Part shown: positions 27,097 to 36,477 of the stretch, one piece after another
Position numbering within the stretch: the first letter of the stretch is position 1
Layout: the number at the start of each line of letters is the position of its first letter
NCBI RefSeq assembly: GCF_035621355.1
Contig: NZ_CP141769.1
Coordinates: 1,612,001 to 1,676,000, forward strand
From: Thiobacillus sp. SCUT-2
GTDB lineage: Bacteria; Pseudomonadota; Gammaproteobacteria; Burkholderiales; Thiobacillaceae
Reading direction: 5' to 3'
Length of the DNA stretch: 64,000 nt
Program-made: the position numbers and the translations under genes
The notes under the pieces: generated by a model
What the model was told of the DNA's origin: nothing
What the model saw: only the letters and a program-made list of their open reading frames with translations
Databases searched by the model: none

Positions 27097-28269
27097 CTAG
27101 CGCACGGAGCGGTAGACCGCGCTCCGCTCGCGCTTGCTGAGCACCAGCTGCCAGAGCTGCCCCTGGCGGGCCCGGAAGAAACCGGCGCAGCTCAGCAGGT
27201 AGTACTTCCACATGCGGTAGAAGCGCTTGCCGTAGCGGGCCTCGAGGAAGGGCCAGGCGGTCTGGAAGTTCTCCCACCAGGCCATCAGCGTGCGGTCGTA
27301 GTCCTGGCCGAAGTTGTGCCAGTCCTCGATCAGGAAGCGATTCTCGACCGCCGCGGCGATCTCCCGTGCCGACGGCAGCTTGCCGTTGGGGAAGATGTAC
27401 TTGTCGATCCAGGCGTCGGTCTTGGGCGACGTCACGGCGTTGCCGATGGTGTGCAGCAGGAACAGTCCGTCGTCCTTGAGCACGCGGTCGACGGTGTCGA
27501 AATAGACGGCGTAGTTCTTGGGGCCGACGTGCTCGAACATGCCGACCGACACGACCTTGTCGAAGCGCGCGTCGAGGTCGCGGTAGTCCATCAGCTCGAT
27601 CGACACCGGCAGCCCCGCGCAGCGCTCCTGGGCGAGCTTCTGCTGCTCCTTCGAGACGGTGATGCCGACCACCTCGACGCGGTAGTGCTCGGCCGCGAAG
27701 CGCGCCAGCCCGCCCCAGCCGCAGCCGATCTCCAGCAGGCGCTCGCCCGGCCGCAGCTCGAGCTTGCGGCAGATCATGTCGAGCTTTTTCTGCTGCGCGT
27801 CGCGCAGCCCGGCGGCATCGTCCCAGTAGGCGCAGGAATAGCTCATGGTGGGGTCGAGCATGGACTCGAACACGTCGTTGCCGATGTCGTAGTGCTGCTC
27901 CCCCACCTGGAAGGCACGCCGGCTGGACTGCAGGTTGAACAGGCTGTGGCGCAGTATCTCGCCCAGCAGACGTGCCCGCGCCCAGCCGCCGATGCGTTCG
28001 TCGGCATCGACGGCGAGCAGGCGATGGAAGAATTCGTCCAGTCGTTCGCACTCCCAGAGGCCGTCCATGTAGGCTTCGCCCAGTCCGAGCGAGCCCTGGG
28101 TCAGGATGCGCCGATAGACCTCGTCGTCGAACACCTGGATGTCCCAGGGCGCGTCGCCGTTGATCGTGATGCCGGCCTCGGCCGCCAGGTCGCGGATGAC
28201 CGCGGGTGCCTCCTGCTCGGCGGGGCTGCGCCCCACGGGCTCCAAAGCCAGGCTGTCTTCCGTTTCCAT
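27097..28269 (-). CDS. cfa: Cyclopropane-fatty-acyl-phospholipid synthase
   Basis: This is a membrane-associated SAM-dependent enzyme that adds methylene to cis double bonds of phospholipid acyl chains, usually at stationary phase. It has 390 residues. The N-terminal lipid-binding domain (GSLGLGEAYMDGLWEC) precedes the catalytic domain with EQHYDIGND, the SAM loop LLEIGCGWGGLARFA, the SVGMFEHVG motif with catalytic residues, and IDKYIFPNG. The start at ATG 28269 has GGGGGA 8 bp upstream; a longer in-frame reading of 22 residues is less likely. The 200-bp AT-rich leader holds two dyads. Confidence 0.93.
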   Translation of the reverse strand: METEDSLALEPVGRSPAEQEAPAVIRDLAAEAGITINGDAPWDIQVFDDEVYRRILTQGSLGLGEAYMDGLWECERLDEFFHRLLAVDADERIGGWARARLLGEILRHSLFNLQSSRRAFQVGEQHYDIGNDVFESMLDPTMSYSCAYWDDAAGLRDAQQKKLDMICRKLELRPGERLLEIGCGWGGLARFAAEHYRVEVVGITVSKEQQKLAQERCAGLPVSIELMDYRDLDARFDKVVSVGMFEHVGPKNYAVYFDTVDRVLKDDGLFLLHTIGNAVTSPKTDAWIDKYIFPNGKLPSAREIAAAVENRFLIEDWHNFGQDYDRTLMAWWENFQTAWPFLEARYGKRFYRMWKYYLLSCAGFFRARQGQLWQLVLSKRERSAVYRSVR

Positions 28270-28313
28270 CGAGACGATCCCCCTTCCATGAAGTCGCGAA
28301 AGGGCCAGAATAT

Positions 28314-28404
28314 GTATTTGAAATACTTTTAACAAACGAAGTTTTCAGGTCTTTGCCATCGTACTTATCGATAGTTGTATATAGATTCGATCTGGAAATC
28401 GAAT
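28314..28404. promoter_or_regulatory. Two dyads in the cfa leader
   Basis: GTATTT-G-AAATAC (28314-28326) and ATTCGAT-N6-ATCGAAT (28385-28404) are perfect inverted repeats in an AT-rich block upstream of cfa, in a high-GC genome. Their arms are too AT-rich for terminators, so operators or a promoter region are more likely. No regulator is assigned. Confidence 0.4.
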
Positions 28405-28475
28405 AGGGATGCGCAGCGGCGGCGGCCCGACCGGAAAACGCGAGGCGACGTCCTGCGGTGGCGGGGCGGCCGGAC

Positions 28476-29960
28476 TCAGGCGCCGGCGTGGTCGATCGCG
28501 TATTTCACGCCGACCGCCTGCCAGTGGGCCGCTTCCTCCTCCAGTGCACGCTGGGTGAGCGGATGGGCCTGCAGCCACCCGGCAGGCAGGGCAAGGCAGA
28601 CGCGCTTGCTGCCGGCCTCGACGTGCAGTTCCGGCAGGCGCGGCTCGGCGCGGCTGCGGCAGAGGATCACCGCCTGGCGCAGCAGCCACACGAGCAGGCG
28701 ATCGTGTTCCGAGACGGTGCCGCCGGCGAAGGCCGGCAGCTTGGCGAGTGCGCCGCGCTGCGCCCGGGCGAGCAAGGCCAGCCGCGCCTGCTCGGTGCGC
28801 GAGAAGCCGGGCATGTCGGCGTTTTCCAGGATGTAGCCGGAATGGCGGTGATAGCCGCCGTGCGAGACCATGAGCCCGATCTCGTGCAGGCGCGCGGCCC
28901 AGCCGAGCAGGCGTGCGTCGTGCTCGTCGCCGCCGGCCGCCTGCAGCAGCGCCAGCGCGACGCGACTGACGCGCGCGGCCTGCTGGCCATCGATGTGGTA
29001 GCGGCGCGTGAATTCGTCGACCGTCGCCTCGCGCATGTCGTGCTGGTGGAAGCGCCCCAGCAGGTCGTAGAGGATGCCCTCGCGCATGGCGGTGTCGGCG
29101 ACGTCCATCTGCTCGATGGCGAGTTCGGCGAACACACCCGCCATGATGGCGAAGCCGCCGGCGATGACCGGGCGGCGCTCGCGCGACAGGCCCGGCAGGT
29201 CGAGCGCGTCGACGTGGCCGGTCTTGAGCATCTGGCTGCGCAGGCGGGCAAGGCCGTCGGCGGTGATGCCGCGCGCCGACCAGCCGCACTGCTCGAGGAT
29301 TTCGCGCAGCGCGCGCGCGGTGCCGGAGGACCCCACCGCCTGCTGCCAGTTGTCGCGCGAGAATTCCCGCGCGATGCGCTCGACCTCGACGCGCGCCGCC
29401 GTTTCGGCCGCCTTCAGCGCGGCCTTCTCGATCCGGCCTTCCGGGAAATAGTGCTGCGAGTAGTGCACGCAGCCCATGTGCAGGCTCTCGCGCTCGTGCG
29501 GCTTGAGGCCGTGGCCGATGATGAACTCGGTGGAACCGCCGCCGATGTCGACGACCAGCCGGCGATCCGGCGAAGCCGGCAGGGAGTGCGCGACGCCGAG
29601 GTAGATCAGCCGCGCTTCCTCGCGCCCGGCGACGATCTCGATAGGATGGCCGAGTGCGGCCTCGGCCTTGCGAATGAAGGCGTCGGCGTTCTTGGCGACG
29701 CGCAGCGCCGAGGTGCCGACGCAGCGGACCGCCTCCGGCGCGAGGCCGCGCAGGCGCTCGCCGAAGCGCTGCAGGCAGGCGAGCGCGCGCTCCTGGGCGG
29801 CGTCGTCGAGGCGCTTGTCGACCCCGAGCCCGCCGGCCAGCCGCACCGTTTCCTTCAGGCTGTCGAGCGGATAGAGCTGGTCGCCGGCGACCCGCGCCAC
29901 TTCGAGGCGGAAGGAGTTGGAGCCGAGGTCGACGGCGGCGAGCGTGTCGTACGTTTTCAT
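28476..29960 (-). CDS. ppx: Exopolyphosphatase / pppGpp phosphatase
   Basis: The protein has 494 residues of the Ppx/GppA family, which removes terminal phosphates from polyphosphate and in some cases hydrolyses pppGpp. The ASKHA ATPase motifs are present: AAVDLGSNSFRLEVAR (phosphate 1), the catalytic glutamate in EEARLIYLGV, and DIGGGSTEFIIGHG (phosphate 2). The C-terminal HD-like helical domain (RLHEIGLMVSHGGYHRHS) is complete. ATG 29960 overlaps the preceding SpmAB stop by ATGA. It is the last gene of a four-gene overlapping operon. Partner of ppk1 at 3.5 kb. Confidence 0.92.
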   Translation of the reverse strand: MKTYDTLAAVDLGSNSFRLEVARVAGDQLYPLDSLKETVRLAGGLGVDKRLDDAAQERALACLQRFGERLRGLAPEAVRCVGTSALRVAKNADAFIRKAEAALGHPIEIVAGREEARLIYLGVAHSLPASPDRRLVVDIGGGSTEFIIGHGLKPHERESLHMGCVHYSQHYFPEGRIEKAALKAAETAARVEVERIAREFSRDNWQQAVGSSGTARALREILEQCGWSARGITADGLARLRSQMLKTGHVDALDLPGLSRERRPVIAGGFAIMAGVFAELAIEQMDVADTAMREGILYDLLGRFHQHDMREATVDEFTRRYHIDGQQAARVSRVALALLQAAGGDEHDARLLGWAARLHEIGLMVSHGGYHRHSGYILENADMPGFSRTEQARLALLARAQRGALAKLPAFAGGTVSEHDRLLVWLLRQAVILCRSRAEPRLPELHVEAGSKRVCLALPAGWLQAHPLTQRALEEEAAHWQAVGVKYAIDHAGA

Positions 29961-31195
29961 GCGGCTTGGCCAAAGAAGAGATAGGCCATGGCGATCGCGG
30001 CGAGGATGCCGGCGAGATCGGCGGCAAGGCCGCACGCGACCGCGTGGCGCACGCGCTTGATGCCGACCGCGCCGAAGTAGACGGCCAGCACGTAGAACGT
30101 CGTCTCGGTGCTGCCCTGCACGATCGAGGCGAGCCGCCCCGCGAACGAGTCGGCGCCGTGCGCCTGCATGGTGTCGATCATCATCGCGCGCGCGCCGCTG
30201 CCCGAGAAGGGCTTCATCAGCGCGGTCGGCAGCGCGTCCACCCAGCGCGCGTCGAAGCCCATCGCCTGCACGGCGCCGCGGATGCCGTCCATCAGCAGGT
30301 CGAGCGCGCCGCTCGCGCGGAACACGCCGATCGCCACCAGCATCGCGACCAGATAGGGAATGATCGTGACCGCGGTCTGGAAGCCTTCCTTGGCACCCTC
30401 GACGAAGGCCTCGTACGCATTGACCCGGCGCCACGCCGCCATCAGCAGGAACAGCACGATGATGCCGGTCAGCAGCACGTTGCTGAGGATGGACGACTGC
30501 CGCGCCATCTCGGCCGCGTCGAGGTGGGAGAAGTAGGCGACCAGGCCGCCGATCAGCGCAGTGGCGCCGCCGAGATAGGCGAGCGTCACGCGGTTCCACA
30601 GGTGCAGGCGCTGGAACAGGCCGGTGACCAGCAACCCGGTCAGCGTGCCGACGTAGGTCGTGATCAGCAGCGGCACGAAGACGTCGGTGGGGTCCGCGGC
30701 GCCGAGCTGCGCCCGGAAGGTGAAGATGGTGACCGGCAGCAGGGTGACCGAGGCGGTGTTGATGACGAGGAAGAGGATCTGCGCGTCGCTCGCCGTGTCG
30801 GACGAGGGATTGAGCTTCTGCAGTTCCCGCATCGCCTTGATGCCGAGCGGCGTCGCCGCGTTGTCGAGGCCCAGCATGTTGGCCCCCATGTTCATCGTCA
30901 TCGCGCCGAGCGCCGGATGGTTGGGCGGGACGTCGGGAAACAGGCGGCGGAACAGCGGCGCAAGCCCGCGGGTCAGCACGTCCAGCATGCCGGCGCGCTC
31001 GCCGACCTTCATCACGCCGAGCCACAGCGCCATCACGCCGGTGAGGCCCAGCGCAATCTCGAACGCCGTCCTGCTGCTGTCGAACAGCGCCTTGACCAGC
31101 GCCGCGAACACCGCGGCGTCGCCGAACGCGACGAGCTTGAACAGCGCGATCAGGAAGGCGACCAGGAAGAAGCCGACCCAGAGCGCGTTGAGCAT
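29957..31195 (-). CDS. SpmA-SpmB fusion, nucleoside-recognition membrane protein
   Basis: The protein has 412 residues with about eleven membrane helices. The first half (about 1-200) matches SpmA: NMGANMLGLDNAATPLG and LFLVINTASVTLLP. The second half (about 225-405) matches SpmB: TIIPYLVAMLVAIGVFRASG, ALMKPFSGSGARAMMID and GSTETTFYVLAVYFG. These halves are separate genes in Bacillus, where they affect spore core dehydration; fused forms occur in non-sporulating bacteria with unknown transport roles. It starts 6 bp after the CobD-like gene and overlaps ppx. Confidence 0.85.
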   Translation of the reverse strand: MLNALWVGFFLVAFLIALFKLVAFGDAAVFAALVKALFDSSRTAFEIALGLTGVMALWLGVMKVGERAGMLDVLTRGLAPLFRRLFPDVPPNHPALGAMTMNMGANMLGLDNAATPLGIKAMRELQKLNPSSDTASDAQILFLVINTASVTLLPVTIFTFRAQLGAADPTDVFVPLLITTYVGTLTGLLVTGLFQRLHLWNRVTLAYLGGATALIGGLVAYFSHLDAAEMARQSSILSNVLLTGIIVLFLLMAAWRRVNAYEAFVEGAKEGFQTAVTIIPYLVAMLVAIGVFRASGALDLLMDGIRGAVQAMGFDARWVDALPTALMKPFSGSGARAMMIDTMQAHGADSFAGRLASIVQGSTETTFYVLAVYFGAVGIKRVRHAVACGLAADLAGILAAIAMAYLFFGQAA

Positions 31196-31201
31196 GCGGC
31201 C

Positions 31202-32119
31202 TTAGGCGACCCAGCCGGCGATGACGACCAGCAGCCCGGCGACCAGCCAGATCACCAGGCCGCGCCAGATCATGCTCACCGCGCTGTCGATGCAGTCGGC
31301 GTCGGGGGCTTGCCCGGTGCCGAGTTCGGGGCGCCAGACGCTCTCGCCGCCGACCGTGACGCTCTGCCCCAGCTTGATCCCCATGGCGCCGGCACCGGCC
31401 GCCAGCACCACGCCCTCCTCGTCTTCCGGCCAGTTCGCCGCCTGGGTGCGCCAGCAGTAGGTGGCATCCTCGAAGTTGCCGGCGATCGCGTAGGTCAGCG
31501 CGGTCAGGCGCGCGGGCACCCAGTTGATGAGGTGGAAGATGCGCTGCGCGCAGAGGCCGAAGCGGCCGCGCGAGTCGACCCAGCGCCGCGTGAGGATCGA
31601 GGCGGCGCGGAACAGCACCGCGCCGACCGGGCCGAGCGGCAGCAGGAGCACGAACCAGAACAGCACGCCGAACATCTGGCGGTGGCTGGCCGCCATCAGC
31701 TGCTCGATGGCGACGCGCGCGATCTCGTCGGCACTGAACTGGCCGGCATCGCCGCCGCGCCAGGATTCGAGCTGCGCACGGGCCGCGTCGAGGTCGCCCG
31801 TCCGCACGAACTGCGCGATGCGCTCGGCGTCGTCGGCGAAATACTTGAAGCCGAGCGTCAGGTACAGCACGGCCACGTTCCACGCCCAGCCGAGCAGCGG
31901 GCTGATCGCGTTGAGCAGGAAGAACACCAGTCCGACCGCGACCAGCACCGGCGCCACTGCCAGCATCCACGCGATCGCGCCGTGGCTGAACTCGCCGGCG
32001 TTCAGCTTGCCTTCGAGCCAGTGGATGAACGCCGCGTAGCGCCGGTAGTGCGGCAGCGGCTGCCGCAACGGGCGGACATGCTCGAGCACGATCGCGGCGA
32101 GGACCGAGAAGAACGCCAT
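31202..32119 (-). CDS. CobD/CbiB-like membrane protein
   Basis: The protein has 305 residues with four or five membrane helices. It resembles adenosylcobinamide-phosphate synthase CbiB: VLEHVRPLRQPLPHYRRYAAF, then DLDAARAQL, HLINWVPARLTALTYAIAG, CWRTQAANWPEDEEGVVLAAGAGAMGI with ELGTGQAPDADCI. No other cobalamin genes are nearby. Betaproteobacterial members in this context lie next to Ppx rather than Cob genes, so the role may differ from B12 synthesis. Its ATG overlaps the preceding stop by one base (TGATG). Confidence 0.75.
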   Translation of the reverse strand: MAFFSVLAAIVLEHVRPLRQPLPHYRRYAAFIHWLEGKLNAGEFSHGAIAWMLAVAPVLVAVGLVFFLLNAISPLLGWAWNVAVLYLTLGFKYFADDAERIAQFVRTGDLDAARAQLESWRGGDAGQFSADEIARVAIEQLMAASHRQMFGVLFWFVLLLPLGPVGAVLFRAASILTRRWVDSRGRFGLCAQRIFHLINWVPARLTALTYAIAGNFEDATYCWRTQAANWPEDEEGVVLAAGAGAMGIKLGQSVTVGGESVWRPELGTGQAPDADCIDSAVSMIWRGLVIWLVAGLLVVIAGWVA

Positions 32120-32646
32120 CAGCGGTTCATTTCCAGCGTGAACACGCCGATGCGGCCGACCTGGCCGGCGGGCCGGTAGAGTTCGACCGTCGGCATGACG
32201 AGATCCTTGCCGAGCGGCTTCAGCGTGTCGGCCAGCGCCTGGTAGGCCTTGGACGGCGCCAGCAGCACCGCCGCCTGCACCCGCGCCGCGTAGACCGGGC
32301 GCCGCTCGATGCGGCCTTCCTTGAGCCCCGGCGGGACCGGTGCGCCGTCGGCGAGGACGTAGCCAAGCTGGGCGCGCACCGTGCCATGGCTGGCACGCGG
32401 GTCGGTCAGGATCACGCTGATGGTGTCGCCGGCGGCCACGCGGGCCTCGGTGAACTTGTCGAGCACCGCGCGCTGCGACTTGCGCATGTTGCTGATCGGC
32501 CCCTCGTAGTCGAGATACGCGTAGCGGTAGGGTCCGGCCACGGTTTCGCTCACTTCGACCGTGTTGAACCCGCCCCACCACCAGAACACGGCCAGGATCG
32601 GGAAGACGAACGCCAGCAGAAACGCCGGCCACTGTTTCTTGAACAC
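32119..32646 (-). CDS. Membrane-anchored GyrI/SOUL-like effector-binding protein
   Basis: The protein has about 175 residues. One N-terminal membrane helix (FKKQWPAFLLAFVFPILAVF) is followed by an extracytoplasmic or cytoplasmic domain that begins AGPYRYAYLDYEGPISNM and ends VGRIGVFTLEMNR, resembling the GyrI-like small-molecule-binding fold. GTG 32646 is preferred because AAGGGGG lies 7 bp before it; ATG 32667 has no such site. First gene of the operon leading to ppx, divergent from the PAS/GGDEF/EAL gene. Function unknown. Confidence 0.65.
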   Translation of the reverse strand: MFKKQWPAFLLAFVFPILAVFWWWGGFNTVEVSETVAGPYRYAYLDYEGPISNMRKSQRAVLDKFTEARVAAGDTISVILTDPRASHGTVRAQLGYVLADGAPVPPGLKEGRIERRPVYAARVQAAVLLAPSKAYQALADTLKPLGKDLVMPTVELYRPAGQVGRIGVFTLEMNR

Positions 32647-32868
32647 GGAAAAACCCCCTTCATCCAACGCGAGAAGATACCACAGGCCCGCCCGGCGCCC
32701 CAGGCGCAGGGCGCCGCGGCGGGCGTCGCTTCAAGTTTTGCTGCGGAATGGCCGTATAAAGGACGCATTCGCCGCCGAGTCCGCCCCACATGTCCGCTTT
32801 GACCGGTTTTTCCTGCCCGTTGCGAGACCGCCGCCCGTTCGGGGACGGCATGCCCGCGCCCGCAAGCC

Positions 32869-35800
32869 ATGACCAGCGCTGACGGCTTCGACCTCCCCCG
32901 CTCCTCCGAATCGGACGCCCGCGGCGACCGGGTGGCGCGGCAACACCTCGCCCTGCTCGAGGCCAGCGTCGCCCGGCTCAACGACATCGTCCTCATTACC
33001 GAGGCCGATCCCTGCGACGAGCCCGGCCCGCGCATCGTGTTCGTCAACGACGCCTTCGAGCGGATCACGGGCTATCGGCGCGAGGAGGTCCTCGGGCGTT
33101 CGCCGCGCTTCCTGCAGGGTCCGCTGACCGACCGGCGCGAGCTCGACCGCATCCGGGCCGCGATCGCGAAGCACGAGCCGGTTCACAGCGAACTCATCAA
33201 CTACACCAAGGCCGGCACGCCGGTCTGGCTCGAGCTCGACATCGTCCCGGTCGCCGACGCCGGCGGCCGCACCACGCACTTCGTGGCGGTGCAGCGCGAC
33301 ATCACCGAGCGCAAGCGCGTCATCCAGGCGCTCCACGCCAGCGAGGAGCGCTTCAAGAGCGTGGCCCGCGTCACCTCGGACACGATCTGGGACTGGGACC
33401 TGGCAACCGATCGCCTCTGGTGGAGCGAGGGCCTGCAGGGCACCTTCGGCCACGCGCCCGCGGACCTGCCGCCCGACAGCCGCGGCTGGACCGAGCAGCT
33501 TCACCCCGACGACCGCGAACGCGTGCTGCAGAACGTCCGCCATGCGATCGACGGCGGCGGCGAGAGCTGGGCGTCCGAATATCGCTTCCGCCGCAAGGAT
33601 GGCCGCTATGCCTACGTGCTCGACCGCGGTTCGGTGATCCGCGACGAGACCGGACGCGCGATCCGCATGGTGGGGGGGATGACCGATCTCACCAGCCGCA
33701 ACGAGGCCGAGCTCGAGCTCGCGCGCCTCAACCGTGCGCTGCGCGTGCGCAGCGCCTGCGACGAGGCGGTGGTTCATGCCACCGACGAGCAGGCCCTGCT
33801 GAACGACATCTGCCGCATCGCCGTCAACGTCGGCGGCTACCGCATGGCGTGGGTCGGCTACGTGCAGGACGACGACGCCCAGTCGGTCCGGCCCGTGGCC
33901 CACGCCGGCAGGGGCGCCGGCGAGTACCTCGAGGGGATCCAACTCAGCCGCTTGCCCGCCACGCCGGCCGGCCGCGGCCCGGTCGGGCGCGCGCTGCGCA
34001 GCCACGAGGTGATCGTGATCGAGGATCTGGAACGCGAGCCCGGCTTCGAGCCCTGGCTGGATGCCGCACTGCGCCAGGGCTACCGCAGCCTGGTGACGCT
34101 GCCGCTGCACGACGCCGAGCGGACCTACGGCGTCTTCGCCCTGTTCGCGCCCGACGTGAGCCACATCAGCCCCGACGAGGTGCGCCTGCTGCAGGAACTC
34201 ACCGACGACCTCGCCTACGCCATCGCGACGCTGCGCGCCCGCCTCGAGCAGGACCGCATCCAGGCCGCCGTGCTGAAGATCGCCGCCGGCGTTTCCGTGG
34301 CGTCCGGAAGTGCCTTCTTCGAGGAACTGGTCGGCAGGATGACCGAGGCGCTCGGTGCCGATGCCGGCTTCATCGCGCGCATCCAGCCCGGGGAGCCCCC
34401 CTCGGCGCGTACCGAGGTCGCCTACGTCGAAGGCCGCCTGATCCCCAATTTCGAATATCCGCTGGCCGGGACGCCCTGCGCGCATCTTGCCGAGTCGCGC
34501 AGCTACGTGATTCCCGCGCAGGCCGGCGAGCGCTTCCCGTGCACGGCCGGGCTCTGCACGCGCGGCGCGCAAGCCTACGTCGGGCACCGCCTCGACAATT
34601 CGGCCGGCGAACCGATCGGCCAGCTGTTCGTCCTGTTCAGTCACCCCCTCAGGGACACGGCCTTCATCACGTCGACGCTGCAGATCTTCGCCACCCGGGT
34701 CGCATCCGAGCTCGAACGCCAGACCACCGACGCCCGCCTCCGGCAGCAGGCATCGCTGCTCGACAAGGCGCAGGACGCGATCATGGTGCGCGACCTCGAC
34801 CACGTCGTCCGTTACTGGAACAAGGGCGCCGAGCGTTTGTACGGCTGGACCCACGACGAAGTGCTTGGCCGCTCGACCGAGGCGCTGCTGTACAGCGATC
34901 CCGCGGCCTTCCGCGAGAACACCGTCAAGGTGCTCGAGCACGGCGAGTGGAGCGGCGAGATCACCCAGCACCGCAAGGACGGGAGCACGCTCATCGTCGA
35001 GGCGCACTGGACCCTGCTGCGCGACGACCAGCAGCGGCCGGAAGCGATCCTCGCGATCAACACCGACATCACCGAGCGCAAGGCCGCCGAGCGCGAAATC
35101 CAGTATCTCGCGTTCTACGACCACCTCACCGGCCTGCCCAACCGCCAGCTGCTGCGCGACCGCCTGCAGCACGCCCTCGCGGTCGAGGCGCGCAGCCAGC
35201 AGGTCGGTGCCTTGCTCTTCATCGACGTCGACAATTTCAAGACGCTCAACGACACCCTGGGCCACGCCATCGGCGATCTCTTCCTGCAGCAGCTCGCCGG
35301 CCGCCTGCAGGCCTGCCTGCGCAAGGGCGACACGCTGGCGCGCCTGGGCGGCGACGAATTCGTCATCGTGCTGGAGAACCTGGCGGCCGCGCCGCGCGAC
35401 GCCGCCACGCTCGCGACCGCGGTCGGGGAAAAGATCCTCGCGGGCTTCGCGACGCCTTTCCAGCTGGCCGACTACGTCCACCACTGCACGGCCAGCATCG
35501 GCATCACGCTCTTCAACGACCAGCCGGCCACGCAGGACGAACTGCTGCAGCGCGCCGACCTGGCGATGTACCAGGCCAAGGCGCAGGGCCGCAACACCCT
35601 CCGCTTCTTCGACCCCGCGATGCAGGCCGTGGTCGCCGCGCGCGCGGAGCTCGAGGCGGAGCTGCGCGGCGCGCTGGCCCGGCATGCCTTCGAGCTCCAT
35701 TACCAGGCGCAGGTCGACAGCCTGGGCCGCCTGTGCGGCGCCGAGGCGCTGCTGCGCTGGCATCACCCCGAACGCGGCTGGATCCCGCCCATCTCCTTCA

Positions 35801-36477
35801 TTCCCCTCGCCGAGGAGACCGGGCTGATCCTGCCGATCGGCCTCGGCGTGCTCGAATCGGCCTGCATGCAGCTCGTCGCGTGGGCGACGCTGCCGCACAT
35901 GGCCGGCCTCAGCGTGGCGGTGAACGTGAGCGCGCGCCAGTTCCGCCAGGCGGATTTCGTCGACCAGGTGCTGCAGGTGATCGACCGCACCGGCGCCAAC
36001 CCGCACCGCCTGAAGCTGGAGCTGACCGAGAGCCTGCTGGTCGACAACATGGAGGAAACCATCGTCAAGATGCGCGCGCTGAAGGCGCGCGGCATCGGCT
36101 TCTCGCTCGACGACTTCGGTACCGGTTATTCCTCGCTCGCGTACCTGAAGCAGCTGCCGCTCGACGAAATCAAGATCGACCAATCGTTCGTCCGCGACGT
36201 CCTCACCGATCCCAACGACGCCTCGATCGCGCACAGCATTCTGGCCCTCGGCCAGGGGCTGAACCTCGCCGTGGTCGCCGAAGGCGTCGAAACCGCGGAG
36301 CAGCATGCCTTCCTCGCCAAGCACGGCTGCGATGCCTATCAGGGCTATCTGTTCAACAAGCCTCAACCGGCGTCCATCTTCGAGGCGTGGGCGCGCAGCC
36401 ACCAGGGCTGCGCCGCAGCCGCCCGGCATCCGGCTTCCATCGCCCCGCCTGCCGCCACGAGGAGCGTGTCGCCATGA
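32869..36477 (+). CDS. PAS/LOV-like, GAF, GGDEF, EAL multisensor protein
   Basis: The protein has 1202 residues without membrane helices. Order: LOV-like PAS (about 30-145), PAS (145-275), GAF (285-450), GAF (460-620), PAS (625-740), GGDEF (745-905), EAL (910-1180). GGDEF (LARLGGDEFVIVL; I-site RKGD) and EAL (EALLRWHH, NVSARQF, LELTESLL, DDFGTG, KIDQSF, EGVET) are both intact, so it may make or degrade c-di-GMP. The first PAS has the LOV motif GRSPRFLQ (residues 76-83) where photoreceptors have GRNCRFLQ, so the photoactive cysteine is proline here. The next gene overlaps by ATGA. Confidence 0.9.
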   Translation: MTSADGFDLPRSSESDARGDRVARQHLALLEASVARLNDIVLITEADPCDEPGPRIVFVNDAFERITGYRREEVLGRSPRFLQGPLTDRRELDRIRAAIAKHEPVHSELINYTKAGTPVWLELDIVPVADAGGRTTHFVAVQRDITERKRVIQALHASEERFKSVARVTSDTIWDWDLATDRLWWSEGLQGTFGHAPADLPPDSRGWTEQLHPDDRERVLQNVRHAIDGGGESWASEYRFRRKDGRYAYVLDRGSVIRDETGRAIRMVGGMTDLTSRNEAELELARLNRALRVRSACDEAVVHATDEQALLNDICRIAVNVGGYRMAWVGYVQDDDAQSVRPVAHAGRGAGEYLEGIQLSRLPATPAGRGPVGRALRSHEVIVIEDLEREPGFEPWLDAALRQGYRSLVTLPLHDAERTYGVFALFAPDVSHISPDEVRLLQELTDDLAYAIATLRARLEQDRIQAAVLKIAAGVSVASGSAFFEELVGRMTEALGADAGFIARIQPGEPPSARTEVAYVEGRLIPNFEYPLAGTPCAHLAESRSYVIPAQAGERFPCTAGLCTRGAQAYVGHRLDNSAGEPIGQLFVLFSHPLRDTAFITSTLQIFATRVASELERQTTDARLRQQASLLDKAQDAIMVRDLDHVVRYWNKGAERLYGWTHDEVLGRSTEALLYSDPAAFRENTVKVLEHGEWSGEITQHRKDGSTLIVEAHWTLLRDDQQRPEAILAINTDITERKAAEREIQYLAFYDHLTGLPNRQLLRDRLQHALAVEARSQQVGALLFIDVDNFKTLNDTLGHAIGDLFLQQLAGRLQACLRKGDTLARLGGDEFVIVLENLAAAPRDAATLATAVGEKILAGFATPFQLADYVHHCTASIGITLFNDQPATQDELLQRADLAMYQAKAQGRNTLRFFDPAMQAVVAARAELEAELRGALARHAFELHYQAQVDSLGRLCGAEALLRWHHPERGWIPPISFIPLAEETGLILPIGLGVLESACMQLVAWATLPHMAGLSVAVNVSARQFRQADFVDQVLQVIDRTGANPHRLKLELTESLLVDNMEETIVKMRALKARGIGFSLDDFGTGYSSLAYLKQLPLDEIKIDQSFVRDVLTDPNDASIAHSILALGQGLNLAVVAEGVETAEQHAFLAKHGCDAYQGYLFNKPQPASIFEAWARSHQGCAAAARHPASIAPPAATRSVSP

